Assembly (NCBI GenBank): GCA_024763595.1
Contig: JANTFK010000240.1
Location: forward strand, 1 to 5,888
From: Bacteroidales bacterium
Lineage (GTDB): Bacteria > Bacteroidota > Bacteroidia > Bacteroidales > GCA-2748055
Direction of reading: 5' to 3'
Length of the DNA stretch: 5,888 nt
Shown here: positions 1-5,888 of the stretch, one piece after another
How positions within the stretch are numbered: the first letter of the stretch is position 1
How the letters are laid out: each line of letters starts with the position of its first letter
The notes under the pieces: model-generated
Told to the model about the DNA's origin: nothing
Databases searched by the model: none
The model's input: the letters and a program-made list of their open reading frames with translations, nothing else
Made by a program: the position numbers and the translations under genes

Positions 1-1710
1 CTGGAATGGATCGCAACGGAGGAGCTCAGGGATAGAAAGGAAATATATACGCTGGTTACGGGGAAGAAGCGCAATTGTTCCAATACTTACAATGCCCTTC
101 ACCTGACATTCAGAAACCGGGAAAAACAATTGTTCACTGTTATGTGCAGGGCCTTTAACAACGGCATTGCCTTCCGGTATCATTTTCCGGAGAAAAGTAA
201 CAGGGAGGTAAGGGTCACCGAAGAGCTAACCGGTTTTGATTTCAAAGCGGGCAATTTCTGGGGATATCCCTATGATACGGTTGCAAAATATACCCCATCA
301 TATGAAACCTATCTCACAGGTCCGGTACCAACCGGAACCCCGGCTCCCCGGAACAAAAATGGCTGGGCCTTCCCGCTCCTGGTGGAATCGGAAGGTGCCT
401 GGATGCTGGTATCCGAGGCCGGCCTTGACGGTTCTTACGGTGCGTCTCACCTGCATGCCAGATGCGACCGTGGCACCTACAGGATTAAATTTGCAGAACC
501 GGGTGAAGCGCAAGGCTATTATGAGAATACATCCCATGCCTCCCTTCCCTGGAGTACTCCCTGGCGCTTCATTGCCATCGGTCATACACCGGAAGCGATT
601 GTGGAGACCACGCTGCCCACTGACCTGTCTGCTCCTGCAGCCATAGAGGATATTTCCTGGATCCGGCCCGGGCGTGCCTCCTGGAGCTGGTGGTCCGACA
701 GTGACAGTCCGCAGGACTATAACAGGCTGATTCCGTTTATCGATCTGGCTGCCGAAATGGGTTGGGAATATTCCCTGGTGGATGCCAACTGGAACCGCAT
801 GAAAAACGGAGATATGCAATCGCTTGCCGGATATGCAAATGAAAAAAATGTGGGATTGCTGCTGTGGTACAATTCTGGGGGCAAGCACAACGTGGTAACG
901 GAGGAGCCCAGGGATCTGATGGATAATGGCAAAATCCGTCGAGAGGAGTTTGAAAGGATCAGCAAACTGGGAGTCAAAGGGGTTAAAGTGGACTTTTTCG
1001 AATCTGACAAACAGGAGATTATCCGTCAGTACACAGATATCCTGGAAGACGCGGCCCGGTTCAGACTGGTGGTAAATTTCCATGGATGCACACTGCCCAG
1101 AGGCTGGAGACGCACCTGGCCCAACCTGCTCTCCATGGAGGCGGTGAAAGGCGGTGAGTGTTATAAGTTTGACCCTGATTACCCTGAAAGGGCGCCATCC
1201 TATATTGCCGCACTTCCCTTTACCAGGAATGCAGTGGGACCGGTCGACTATACTACCGGCGGATTCTCGGACCATACTTATCCCCACCTGACCACCTATG
1301 GTTTTGAACTGGCTCTGCCGGTTGTACTGGAGTCGGGTATCATGCACCACATGGATACTCCGGAAAAGACCCTGGGGCTTCCCGCTTTTGCGGTTGATTT
1401 CCTGAAAAAGATCCCGGTAACCTGGGATGATACGAGGTACATCGCCGGATACCCTGGCAGGGAGGTGGTCATTGCCAGGAAAAAAGGTAATACGTGGTAC
1501 ATTGGAGGGATCAACGGGGAGGCGCGTTCCAAAGACCTGACCCTGGATCTTTTTTTGACCGGTGAGACACCTGAAGCTTTTATACTGATTGGTGATGGTC
1601 CGTCACACCGCAGCCTGGAAACTTCCAGGGTGAAAACAAAAAACGGCACTGTAACGATCCACCTGAAACCCTACGGTGGGTTTACCGGCATGTTTCGCAG
1701 CACGGAGTGA
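1..1710 (+). CDS. Glycoside hydrolase family 97 (alpha-galactosidase/alpha-glucosidase type), 5' end outside the window
   Basis: Probable periplasmic exo-acting alpha-glycosidase of family GH97. The frame is open from base 1, so the signal peptide and roughly the first 70-100 residues are missing; the family is usually 640-700 residues and 569 are visible. Window residues 1 to about 205 are the N-terminal beta-sandwich (FNNGIAFRYHFP). Residues about 224-500 are the catalytic barrel, with conserved stretches LLLWYNSGG, GVKVDFF, NFHGCTLPRGWRRTWPN and SMEAVKGGE. The rest is the C-terminal beta domain (VTWDDTRYIAGYPG, ENTWYIGG-like GNTWYIGG). Asp331 (codon 991-993) sits where the nucleophile of retaining GH97 enzymes such as BtGH97b lies. 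Glu386 (1156-1158), 55 residues on, fits the acid/base, and Glu380 fits a calcium ligand. These assignments come from remembered family spacing. The Asp favours a retaining, alpha-galactosidase-like mechanism over the inverting SusB type, but the substrate is not proven. A permease gene follows after 71 bases, probably in the same operon. Confidence 0.93.
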   Translation: MEWIATEELRDRKEIYTLVTGKKRNCSNTYNALHLTFRNREKQLFTVMCRAFNNGIAFRYHFPEKSNREVRVTEELTGFDFKAGNFWGYPYDTVAKYTPSYETYLTGPVPTGTPAPRNKNGWAFPLLVESEGAWMLVSEAGLDGSYGASHLHARCDRGTYRIKFAEPGEAQGYYENTSHASLPWSTPWRFIAIGHTPEAIVETTLPTDLSAPAAIEDISWIRPGRASWSWWSDSDSPQDYNRLIPFIDLAAEMGWEYSLVDANWNRMKNGDMQSLAGYANEKNVGLLLWYNSGGKHNVVTEEPRDLMDNGKIRREEFERISKLGVKGVKVDFFESDKQEIIRQYTDILEDAARFRLVVNFHGCTLPRGWRRTWPNLLSMEAVKGGECYKFDPDYPERAPSYIAALPFTRNAVGPVDYTTGGFSDHTYPHLTTYGFELALPVVLESGIMHHMDTPEKTLGLPAFAVDFLKKIPVTWDDTRYIAGYPGREVVIARKKGNTWYIGGINGEARSKDLTLDLFLTGETPEAFILIGDGPSHRSLETSRVKTKNGTVTIHLKPYGGFTGMFRSTE

Positions 1711-1781
1711 AATAGCGGTTCCTGCACATGCCCGCTTTCAGGATATAAGGATTTTATGTTAAATTGGGGGAAACTATTTCC

Positions 1782-2987
1782 ATGGGCCTCAAAACAAGAA
1801 TCCAGCTATCCACCCTCATGTTTCTCCAGTATTTTATATGGGGGACCTGGTATGTGACCCTGAATACATACCTGGGCGAAAGCCTCAATTTTACTGCAAC
1901 CCAGATCGGACTGTGTTATGGCACATTTGCCATCGCTGCCATGATCTCACCTTTTTTCGTGGGCCTGATCGCCGATAAATTCTTTGCCACCGAGAAGGTA
2001 CTCGGAGCCATGCACCTGCTGGGTGCTGTGCTTTTGCTGCTGGCCTCCCGGGCCACTACCTTTCAGTTCTTCTATCCTGCCCTGCTGCTCTATACCCTCT
2101 CCTATGCACCCACCATGGCATTATCCAACTCCCTCTCTTTTCATCAGATGGAAGATCCGGGGAAGCAGTTCCCGGGCGTACGTGTACTGGGGACAATCGG
2201 ATGGATCGTGGCCAACAATGTCATTGGCTGGCTGGGTTATACCCTCACTGTGGAACAGCTCTATGTGGGGGCCGCCGCCTCGCTGATGTTAGGTCTTTAC
2301 AGTTTCACCCTCCCTCATGTACCACCAGGGAAAGCTAAAAAGGCCAGCCTGAAGGAGCTGGTCGGACTGGATGCCCTGAGCCTGTTCAAATCCCGGGCCT
2401 TTGCCACCCTGATGATCGCATCGGTACTGATCTTTATCCCTGTCTCTTTCTACTTCGGTTTCACAGCCACCTTTATGTCGGACATCGGTATAAACCCCGA
2501 CGTGATCCCTAACCGGATCAGCATGGGACAGATGGCCGAGATCCTCTTTATCCTGATCCTGCCCTTCTTTATCACCCGTTTTGGTGTAAAAAGGGTGCTC
2601 TTTGTCGGGATCACAGCCTGGCTGATACGCTTCCTGCTCTTTGCAAACGGGAACGCGGGAAGCGGGGTCTGGATGATCTATACCGGGATCATCCTGCATG
2701 GTATCTGTTACGATTTCTTTGTAGTGACCGGTCAGATCTTCGTGGATAAAAAAGCTCCGGACCACTTGAAAAGCTCGGCCCAGGGGCTGATCACCTTTGC
2801 CACCTATGGACTGGGCATGTTTATCGGCACCTGGTTTGCCGGCCGGACCATCGATACACTTACCACGAACGGGGTAGCCGACTGGGTTAAGATCTGGTAT
2901 GTACCCACTGTCATTGCTGCAGTGGTGCTGCTTATCTTTATTTTCCTCTTCAGAGAGAAAAAGAATTCTACCGGACTTTCTGTATAA
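1782..2987 (+). CDS. MFS permease, NupG-like nucleoside:H+ symporter family
   Basis: Inner-membrane major facilitator of 401 residues, the expected length for about 12 membrane segments. The N-terminus (STLMFLQYFIWGTWYVTLNTYL, residues 10-31) is typical of the NupG/XapB nucleoside:proton symporter family. GLIADKFFATEKVLG (61-75) is the loop between segments 2 and 3, and RVLGTIGWIVAN (134-145) is another family hallmark. A charged central loop (about 181-200) separates the two halves, and the C-terminus is short and basic. I chose ATG 1782; a TTG at 1764 in the same frame would add six residues. The run GGGGGA at 1766-1771, ten bases upstream of 1782, is a weak ribosome-binding candidate that supports 1782. 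In Bacteroidota these permeases often sit beside sugar-acting enzymes and Gfo/Idh oxidoreductases. Import of a sugar or sugar derivative is therefore as likely as a nucleoside. Its last 20 bases overlap the converging oxidoreductase gene. Confidence 0.88.
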   Translation: MGLKTRIQLSTLMFLQYFIWGTWYVTLNTYLGESLNFTATQIGLCYGTFAIAAMISPFFVGLIADKFFATEKVLGAMHLLGAVLLLLASRATTFQFFYPALLLYTLSYAPTMALSNSLSFHQMEDPGKQFPGVRVLGTIGWIVANNVIGWLGYTLTVEQLYVGAAASLMLGLYSFTLPHVPPGKAKKASLKELVGLDALSLFKSRAFATLMIASVLIFIPVSFYFGFTATFMSDIGINPDVIPNRISMGQMAEILFILILPFFITRFGVKRVLFVGITAWLIRFLLFANGNAGSGVWMIYTGIILHGICYDFFVVTGQIFVDKKAPDHLKSSAQGLITFATYGLGMFIGTWFAGRTIDTLTTNGVADWVKIWYVPTVIAAVVLLIFIFLFREKKNSTGLSV

Positions 2988-4164
2988 TCTTACCGGAAGA
3001 CTTCTCTTTCAGGATCAGTTTTACTGTTCCGTCGGGGATCTTCTCCTCTTTGATCAGGAAATACCGGTCATCATAATCCCTGAGCTGTGGACCGCCACTT
3101 ACCTCATCGCTGCCCCGCCAGACTTCCAGCTCTACAGGTTCCCACTTTTTGGAACCGGATGACCTGTAACAGGCATCCATGATAGCATTTACCACATATC
3201 CGTCATAAAAGGTCTCCATCGGTTCTTTCCCTTCATCCATGGCATTGAACATATCGGTAAACATGAAGTCATACCCCAGGGCATTGACTTCATCTCCAAC
3301 CGGAAAGAGCCAGCCTGTGGCCGATTCTGCTTTTTCCGCCACATATGATCCCTCACCCACCGCGGTATACATATCAAAGCCTGTACGCAGGAAATGATTC
3401 AGAAAGATGGTGCCTTCCACCCCCATTACTTCATCCCGCAGGTCCATACCTCCCCTGAAACTCCAGCTCACCTCGAACTGTCCAATGGCTCCGGAAGCAT
3501 ACTTCACCAGGGCAATGGCATGGTCCTCTGCATCAATGGGCTTCACCTGGGTATCGGCCCAGCACATCACCTCCACCGGTTTCACCTCCTTTCCGATATA
3601 GTTCCTGGCAATTTCAATACAATGACAGCCCAGGTCGATGATGGCTCCTCCCCCGGAAAGCTCAGGATCCCAGAACCAGTCACTGTGCGGTCCCGGATGG
3701 GTCTCCCTGGCCCTGACCCACAGGATATCGCCCAGGGCGCCATTACGGACAGATTCGTTTGCTTTCAGCGTTTTAGGAGTGTAACACAGATCCTCCAGGT
3801 ACCCGTGAAACACACCATGTTTTTCCACCAGTTCAAGCATCTCTCTGGCTTCTGCTGCATTCCGGCCCAGGGGTTTGGTAACCAGTACAGCCCTGCCGGC
3901 TTCGGCAGCCATCCGGACTGCTTCCAGGTGCTGAAAATTGGGAAGTGCCACAACAACAGTATCGATATCAGGATGATTGACCGCCTCCTTCATATCGGTG
4001 GTCCAGTGGGGGATCCCATGCCGCTCAGCCAGTTTTCTGGCACTCGATTCACTGCGTGAGTAAACTACATGTACGAGATCCGTTCTCCGGTGTCCATGCA
4101 GGGCATGCACATAAAAATCCCCGATAAATCCTCCGCCAAGCATGGCTATTCTTTTTGTGTTCAT
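2968..4164 (-). CDS. Gfo/Idh/MocA family NAD(P)-dependent oxidoreductase
   Basis: Predicted 398-residue sugar or polyol dehydrogenase. Residues 1 to about 125 form a Rossmann fold with the dinucleotide-binding loop GGGFIG (10-15: G10, G12, G15). The second, substrate-binding domain starts near 130. The family EKP motif reads TKP (96-98): Lys97 is kept and the Glu is replaced by Thr. The GGxxxDxGxHxxD motif is GGGAIIDLGCHCIE (171-184), keeping Asp177 and the presumed catalytic His181 but with Glu184 in place of the last Asp. No signal peptide is visible, so it should be cytoplasmic. The usual domain appears to end near residue 345, and about 50 mostly charged residues follow. The start is ATG at 4164-4162; no Shine-Dalgarno is visible upstream, as is common in Bacteroidota. 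It converges on the permease gene with a 20-base overlap and is divergent from the RbsD-like gene. Substrate unknown. Confidence 0.92.
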   Translation of the reverse strand: MNTKRIAMLGGGFIGDFYVHALHGHRRTDLVHVVYSRSESSARKLAERHGIPHWTTDMKEAVNHPDIDTVVVALPNFQHLEAVRMAAEAGRAVLVTKPLGRNAAEAREMLELVEKHGVFHGYLEDLCYTPKTLKANESVRNGALGDILWVRARETHPGPHSDWFWDPELSGGGAIIDLGCHCIEIARNYIGKEVKPVEVMCWADTQVKPIDAEDHAIALVKYASGAIGQFEVSWSFRGGMDLRDEVMGVEGTIFLNHFLRTGFDMYTAVGEGSYVAEKAESATGWLFPVGDEVNALGYDFMFTDMFNAMDEGKEPMETFYDGYVVNAIMDACYRSSGSKKWEPVELEVWRGSDEVSGGPQLRDYDDRYFLIKEEKIPDGTVKLILKEKSSGKIIQKVR

Positions 4165-4237
4165 CCGTTTTTGTATTACTATTTGTATTCAGAAAATGAT
4201 TTTAGAAGTTTCAGTTTTCAATTCAAACCATGAAATT

Positions 4238-4351
4238 ATGAAATTTCTAAAACCCAACTGGATTACGCGTCTCGATTTTATCAAACGCGGCTTTCCTCAA
4301 CTCTGGGGTGCTACCGTTCCCGATGAGTTTCGTAAATCGCTTGAAACTTAA
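4238..4351 (+). CDS. Possible small orphan ORF, 37 codons, upstream of the RbsD-like gene
   Basis: An ATG at 4238 opens 37 codons (MKFLKPNW... to ...EFRKSLET) that end in two consecutive TAA stops (4349-4354), 25 bases before the ATG of the next gene. The 3' two-thirds (from about 4255) has balanced base composition, whereas the flank from 4165 to 4250 is strongly A+T-rich, which hints at coding DNA. The peptide is basic at the start, has two Trp, and has no membrane segment or signal. I recognise no family. The frame stays open upstream to an ATG at 4142, but that reading overlaps the start of the oxidoreductase and is unlikely. It may be a small protein or leader co-transcribed with the RbsD-like gene, the decayed tail of a lost gene, or chance. 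Confidence 0.25.
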   Translation: MKFLKPNWITRLDFIKRGFPQLWGATVPDEFRKSLET

Positions 4352-4364
4352 TAAGAATGCCCTT

Positions 4365-4370
4365 AAGGAG
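4365..4370 (+). promoter_or_regulatory. Shine-Dalgarno site of the RbsD-like lipoprotein gene
   Basis: AAGGAG lies eight bases before ATG 4379, an ideal spacing. It is the only strong ribosome-binding match in the window; the oxidoreductase has none visible and the permease only a G-run. It decides the start at 4379 over the in-frame ATG 4424, which has no such site, and over TTG 4373, which is only two bases away. Confidence 0.6.
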
Positions 4371-4378
4371 ACTTGGAC

Positions 4379-5026
4379 ATGCACCTGAAATGGGTATATT
4401 TGAAACAAATAAAAATCCGGATTATGTTACGTGCAGTTACGCTCTTATTGGTTGGTCTGTTACCAGGCCTGCTCACCTCTTCCTGTAATCTATGCCAGAC
4501 GGCTGATCAAAACCAGATAGCCGATCAGACCAGGCAGGCTGCTCAGGCGGACTCCTGGCAACAGGTACTTGATCACGATCTGAACCTGCTTGGCCACAGA
4601 AACTGGATCCTGGTGGTGGATAAGGCATTCCCGGAACAGTCCTCACCAGGCATGAAATATCTCTATGTGGACGAAGCACTGCTGCCCACCCTGGAATATG
4701 TGCTCGAAAAAGTAGATGCCAGTACCCATGTGACGCCCATCATATACCAGGATAAAGAACTCTCCTATATTACTGAAGATCAAGTAAAAGGGATCGGTGA
4801 ATTCAGATCAGAAGTTGAAAAGATACTGGCAGGCAGTGATGTCCATACCCTGTTGCATGATGAAGTCTTTCAAATGCTGGATAAGAGCGCTGACCTTTTC
4901 AGGGTACTGGTGATCAAGACCAATTGTACCATTCCCTACACCTCGCTCTTCCTTCAACTCGATTGTGCCTACTGGGGGAGTGAAAACGAAGCGGTCCTTC
5001 GTAAAAACATGTCAGGGGCCCAATAG
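4379..5026 (+). CDS. RbsD/FucU-like sugar mutarotase domain protein, predicted lipoprotein
   Basis: 215 residues from ATG 4379. Residues 1-18 are basic, 19-32 a hydrophobic stretch, and TSSC (33-36) a plausible lipobox with Cys36 lipidated, so export and membrane anchoring are predicted. A polar Gln/Asp/Ala linker follows to about 58. Residues 60-200 resemble D-ribose pyranase/L-fucose mutarotase (RbsD/FucU, usually about 140 residues). LGHRNWILVVDKAFP (71-85) matches the family's LGHxDxxVVxDAGLP, with catalytic His73 and Asp81 at the same eight-residue spacing. VDEALLPTLEYVL (97-109) matches the DxALxxGVPSFxxVL region. LHDEVF (159-164) matches the THEQF loop that supplies another active-site His. 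KTNCTIPYTSLFLQ (180-193) matches RSGECSPYANIILC: Tyr187 is kept, but the Glu and Asn positions are Asn182 and Ser189. Characterised relatives interconvert ring or anomeric forms of free sugars in the cytoplasm. An extracytoplasmic version near a glycosidase suggests action on released sugars (inference). The fold assignment is fairly firm; activity is uncertain. Confidence 0.72.
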   Translation: MHLKWVYLKQIKIRIMLRAVTLLLVGLLPGLLTSSCNLCQTADQNQIADQTRQAAQADSWQQVLDHDLNLLGHRNWILVVDKAFPEQSSPGMKYLYVDEALLPTLEYVLEKVDASTHVTPIIYQDKELSYITEDQVKGIGEFRSEVEKILAGSDVHTLLHDEVFQMLDKSADLFRVLVIKTNCTIPYTSLFLQLDCAYWGSENEAVLRKNMSGAQ

Positions 5027-5057
5027 TCCTTATTCACCAGCATAAGTGAAACCAATG

Positions 5058-5086
5058 TGATCATTTTTCGTAAAAATCAATGATCA
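5058..5086. repeat. Imperfect inverted repeat (possible hairpin) downstream of the RbsD-like gene
   Basis: TGATCATT (5058-5065) pairs perfectly with AATGATCA (5079-5086). Inside, TTT (5066-5068) can pair with AAA (5074-5076) if two bases bulge, leaving a five-base loop. It starts 32 bases after the stop at 5026 and sits between that gene and the insertion sequence that points towards it. Neither side is followed by a good T-run, so a classical intrinsic terminator is doubtful. Both arms contain TGATCA, itself a palindrome. Confidence 0.4.
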
Positions 5087-5144
5087 TAAAGCAGCTATTG
5101 GTTGTGTAGTTAATCTAAAACAAGCGTACAGAACGAGTAATGCT

Positions 5145-5888
5145 ACCCGTTGTGCTATTAAGAAGCCAACGCATATTTTAAATGGTTCAACGGTTTCTCG
5201 TTCTTATAATTGATATACTGTAACAGTGTTACAGCAGTGATTTTACAGAGGATGCGCACTGAAAGGCCTTTTGTTGACTTGGCGTAATTTCTCTTCAGCA
5301 TCAACTGATCGCAGAGTTGGGAGAAGAGTGTTTCAATGCGTTTTCGTGATTTCATAAATATAAAAGGAATAGGTTCTTTGTCATGCTGACCAGACTTAAC
5401 AGGGGTAAACAATTTGATTTGCCTGGTTGTAAACAAATCCTGTTGAATGGGTTCTGAAACATATCCTTTGTCTCCAATCAGACCATAATCAGTTATTCCT
5501 GAGTATTTTACCTCATTGAGAAAGTGGATATCGTGGATGCTGGCCTTGGTTAACTCCATGGAAGAATAGACACCTCTGATCGATGTAGCCAGATGTAGCT
5601 TGTATCCATAGAAATAGGATTTATTTACTGCCGAATAACCTCGATCTGGAGCCGTCTCATAGTCATCCTTGCATATCTTACTTCTACTTATCCTGGCATT
5701 CTTGCAGATGGGTACCGGGATTGAGTCAAGCAGATAGATGTTTTCGCCTTCATTCAATAGGGAAGAGATTCGATCATTTAATCTTGCGATTAAGTCGCCC
5801 AGTCGCCTCCTTCTTCGATTGAAGCGACTTCTGTGAATTAGATTGGGAAAATCATGGATATGATCAGAATTGATCTTCCCAAACAGGT
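5145..5888 (-). mobile_element. IS982-family insertion sequence, transposase 3' end and one terminus visible; the rest lies beyond the window
   Basis: The element is recognised by its IS982-type transposase, which is read on the minus strand and enters from the right edge. The left boundary is a guess: ACCC at 5145-5148, thirteen bases outside the stop codon, is where a terminal inverted repeat would be expected. The matching repeat and any target duplication lie outside the window. The DNA is visibly more A+T-rich than the sugar genes to the left, consistent with an acquired element. Confidence 0.65.
5158..5888 (-). CDS. IS982-family DDE transposase, N-terminus outside the window
   Basis: The frame is open from the right edge (last complete codon 5886-5884) to TAA at 5160-5158, giving 242 residues; the family is usually about 290, so about 50 N-terminal residues are missing. 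The visible N-terminal part has FPNLIHRSRFNRRRR, typical of the region before the catalytic core. The three DDE acidic residues are all present: Asp in LLDSIPVPICKN (codon 5727-5725), Asp in IGDKGY (5472-5470) and Glu in RKRIETLFSQL (5334-5332). YFYGYKLHL and SIHDIHFL are further family motifs. No frameshift or internal stop is seen, so the gene may be intact. A TTG at 5757 could be mistaken for the start, but the conserved protein clearly continues upstream of it. Confidence 0.93.
   Translation of the reverse strand, partial: LFGKINSDHIHDFPNLIHRSRFNRRRRRLGDLIARLNDRISSLLNEGENIYLLDSIPVPICKNARISRSKICKDDYETAPDRGYSAVNKSYFYGYKLHLATSIRGVYSSMELTKASIHDIHFLNEVKYSGITDYGLIGDKGYVSEPIQQDLFTTRQIKLFTPVKSGQHDKEPIPFIFMKSRKRIETLFSQLCDQLMLKRNYAKSTKGLSVRILCKITAVTLLQYINYKNEKPLNHLKYALAS

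Noticed and set aside
298..1350. Long open frame on the minus strand inside the GH97 gene
   Set aside because: The predicted protein has no recognisable motif and a composition typical of an antisense shadow; the plus-strand GH97 frame explains the region fully.
1714..1738. Possible terminator hairpin (AGCGG ... CCGCT then TTT) between the GH97 and permease genes
   Set aside because: Only five pairs with a 13-base loop and three T; too weak to call, and the 71-base gap fits an operon.
2289..2765. 158-codon minus-strand frame inside the permease gene
   Set aside because: A highly charged, Asp/Gln-rich translation with no motif; it is the antisense reading of membrane segments.
3394..4059. 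221-codon plus-strand frame opposite the oxidoreductase
   Set aside because: It lies wholly within the well-supported Gfo/Idh/MocA gene on the other strand and encodes no recognisable domain.
4424..5026. Alternative start of the RbsD-like gene at ATG 4424
   Set aside because: It would give a more compact signal peptide, but no ribosome-binding site precedes it, while AAGGAG is ideally placed for ATG 4379. It remains possible.
1..5888. CRISPR array, tRNA or rRNA gene, riboswitch or tandem repeats
   Set aside because: I saw no regularly spaced repeats, no cloverleaf-like segment and no conserved RNA motif on either strand when reading by eye.

Overview
The window looks like accessory carbohydrate-metabolism DNA from a member of the Bacteroidota. 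The reasons are a family GH97 glycosidase, a NupG-type MFS permease next to a Gfo/Idh/MocA dehydrogenase, mostly weak or absent Shine-Dalgarno sequences, and an IS982-type insertion sequence at the right edge. The sequence alone does not fix a genus.

Layout, left to right. Positions 1-1710 (+) hold the 3' 569 codons of a GH97 glycosidase whose start lies left of the window. It is followed after 71 bases by a 401-residue NupG/nucleoside:H+ symporter-like MFS permease (1782-2987, +), probably in the same operon. A Gfo/Idh/MocA oxidoreductase (4164-2968, -) converges on the permease, and the two coding regions overlap tail-to-tail by 20 bases. A 214-base divergent spacer (4165-4378) then carries the presumed start region of the oxidoreductase on one strand. 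On the other strand it carries a possible 37-codon orphan ORF and a clear AAGGAG ribosome-binding site. The next gene (4379-5026, +) encodes a protein I recognise as a divergent RbsD/FucU-fold sugar mutarotase with an N-terminal lipoprotein-type signal. Right of it is a short non-coding stretch with an imperfect hairpin, then an IS982-family element (about 5145 to beyond 5888, -). Its transposase shows all three DDE residues and runs off the window.

Working model (inference): the GH97 enzyme releases a sugar from an alpha-glycoside in the periplasm. The RbsD-like lipoprotein might speed interconversion of the released sugar's anomers or ring forms outside the cytoplasm. The MFS permease imports the product or a derivative, and the oxidoreductase acts on it. 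The substrate cannot be read from this window. No SusC/SusD pair or regulator is visible.

The most interesting item is the RbsD/FucU-like protein, because characterised members of that family are cytoplasmic and this one appears to be exported and lipid-anchored, with some active-site positions changed.
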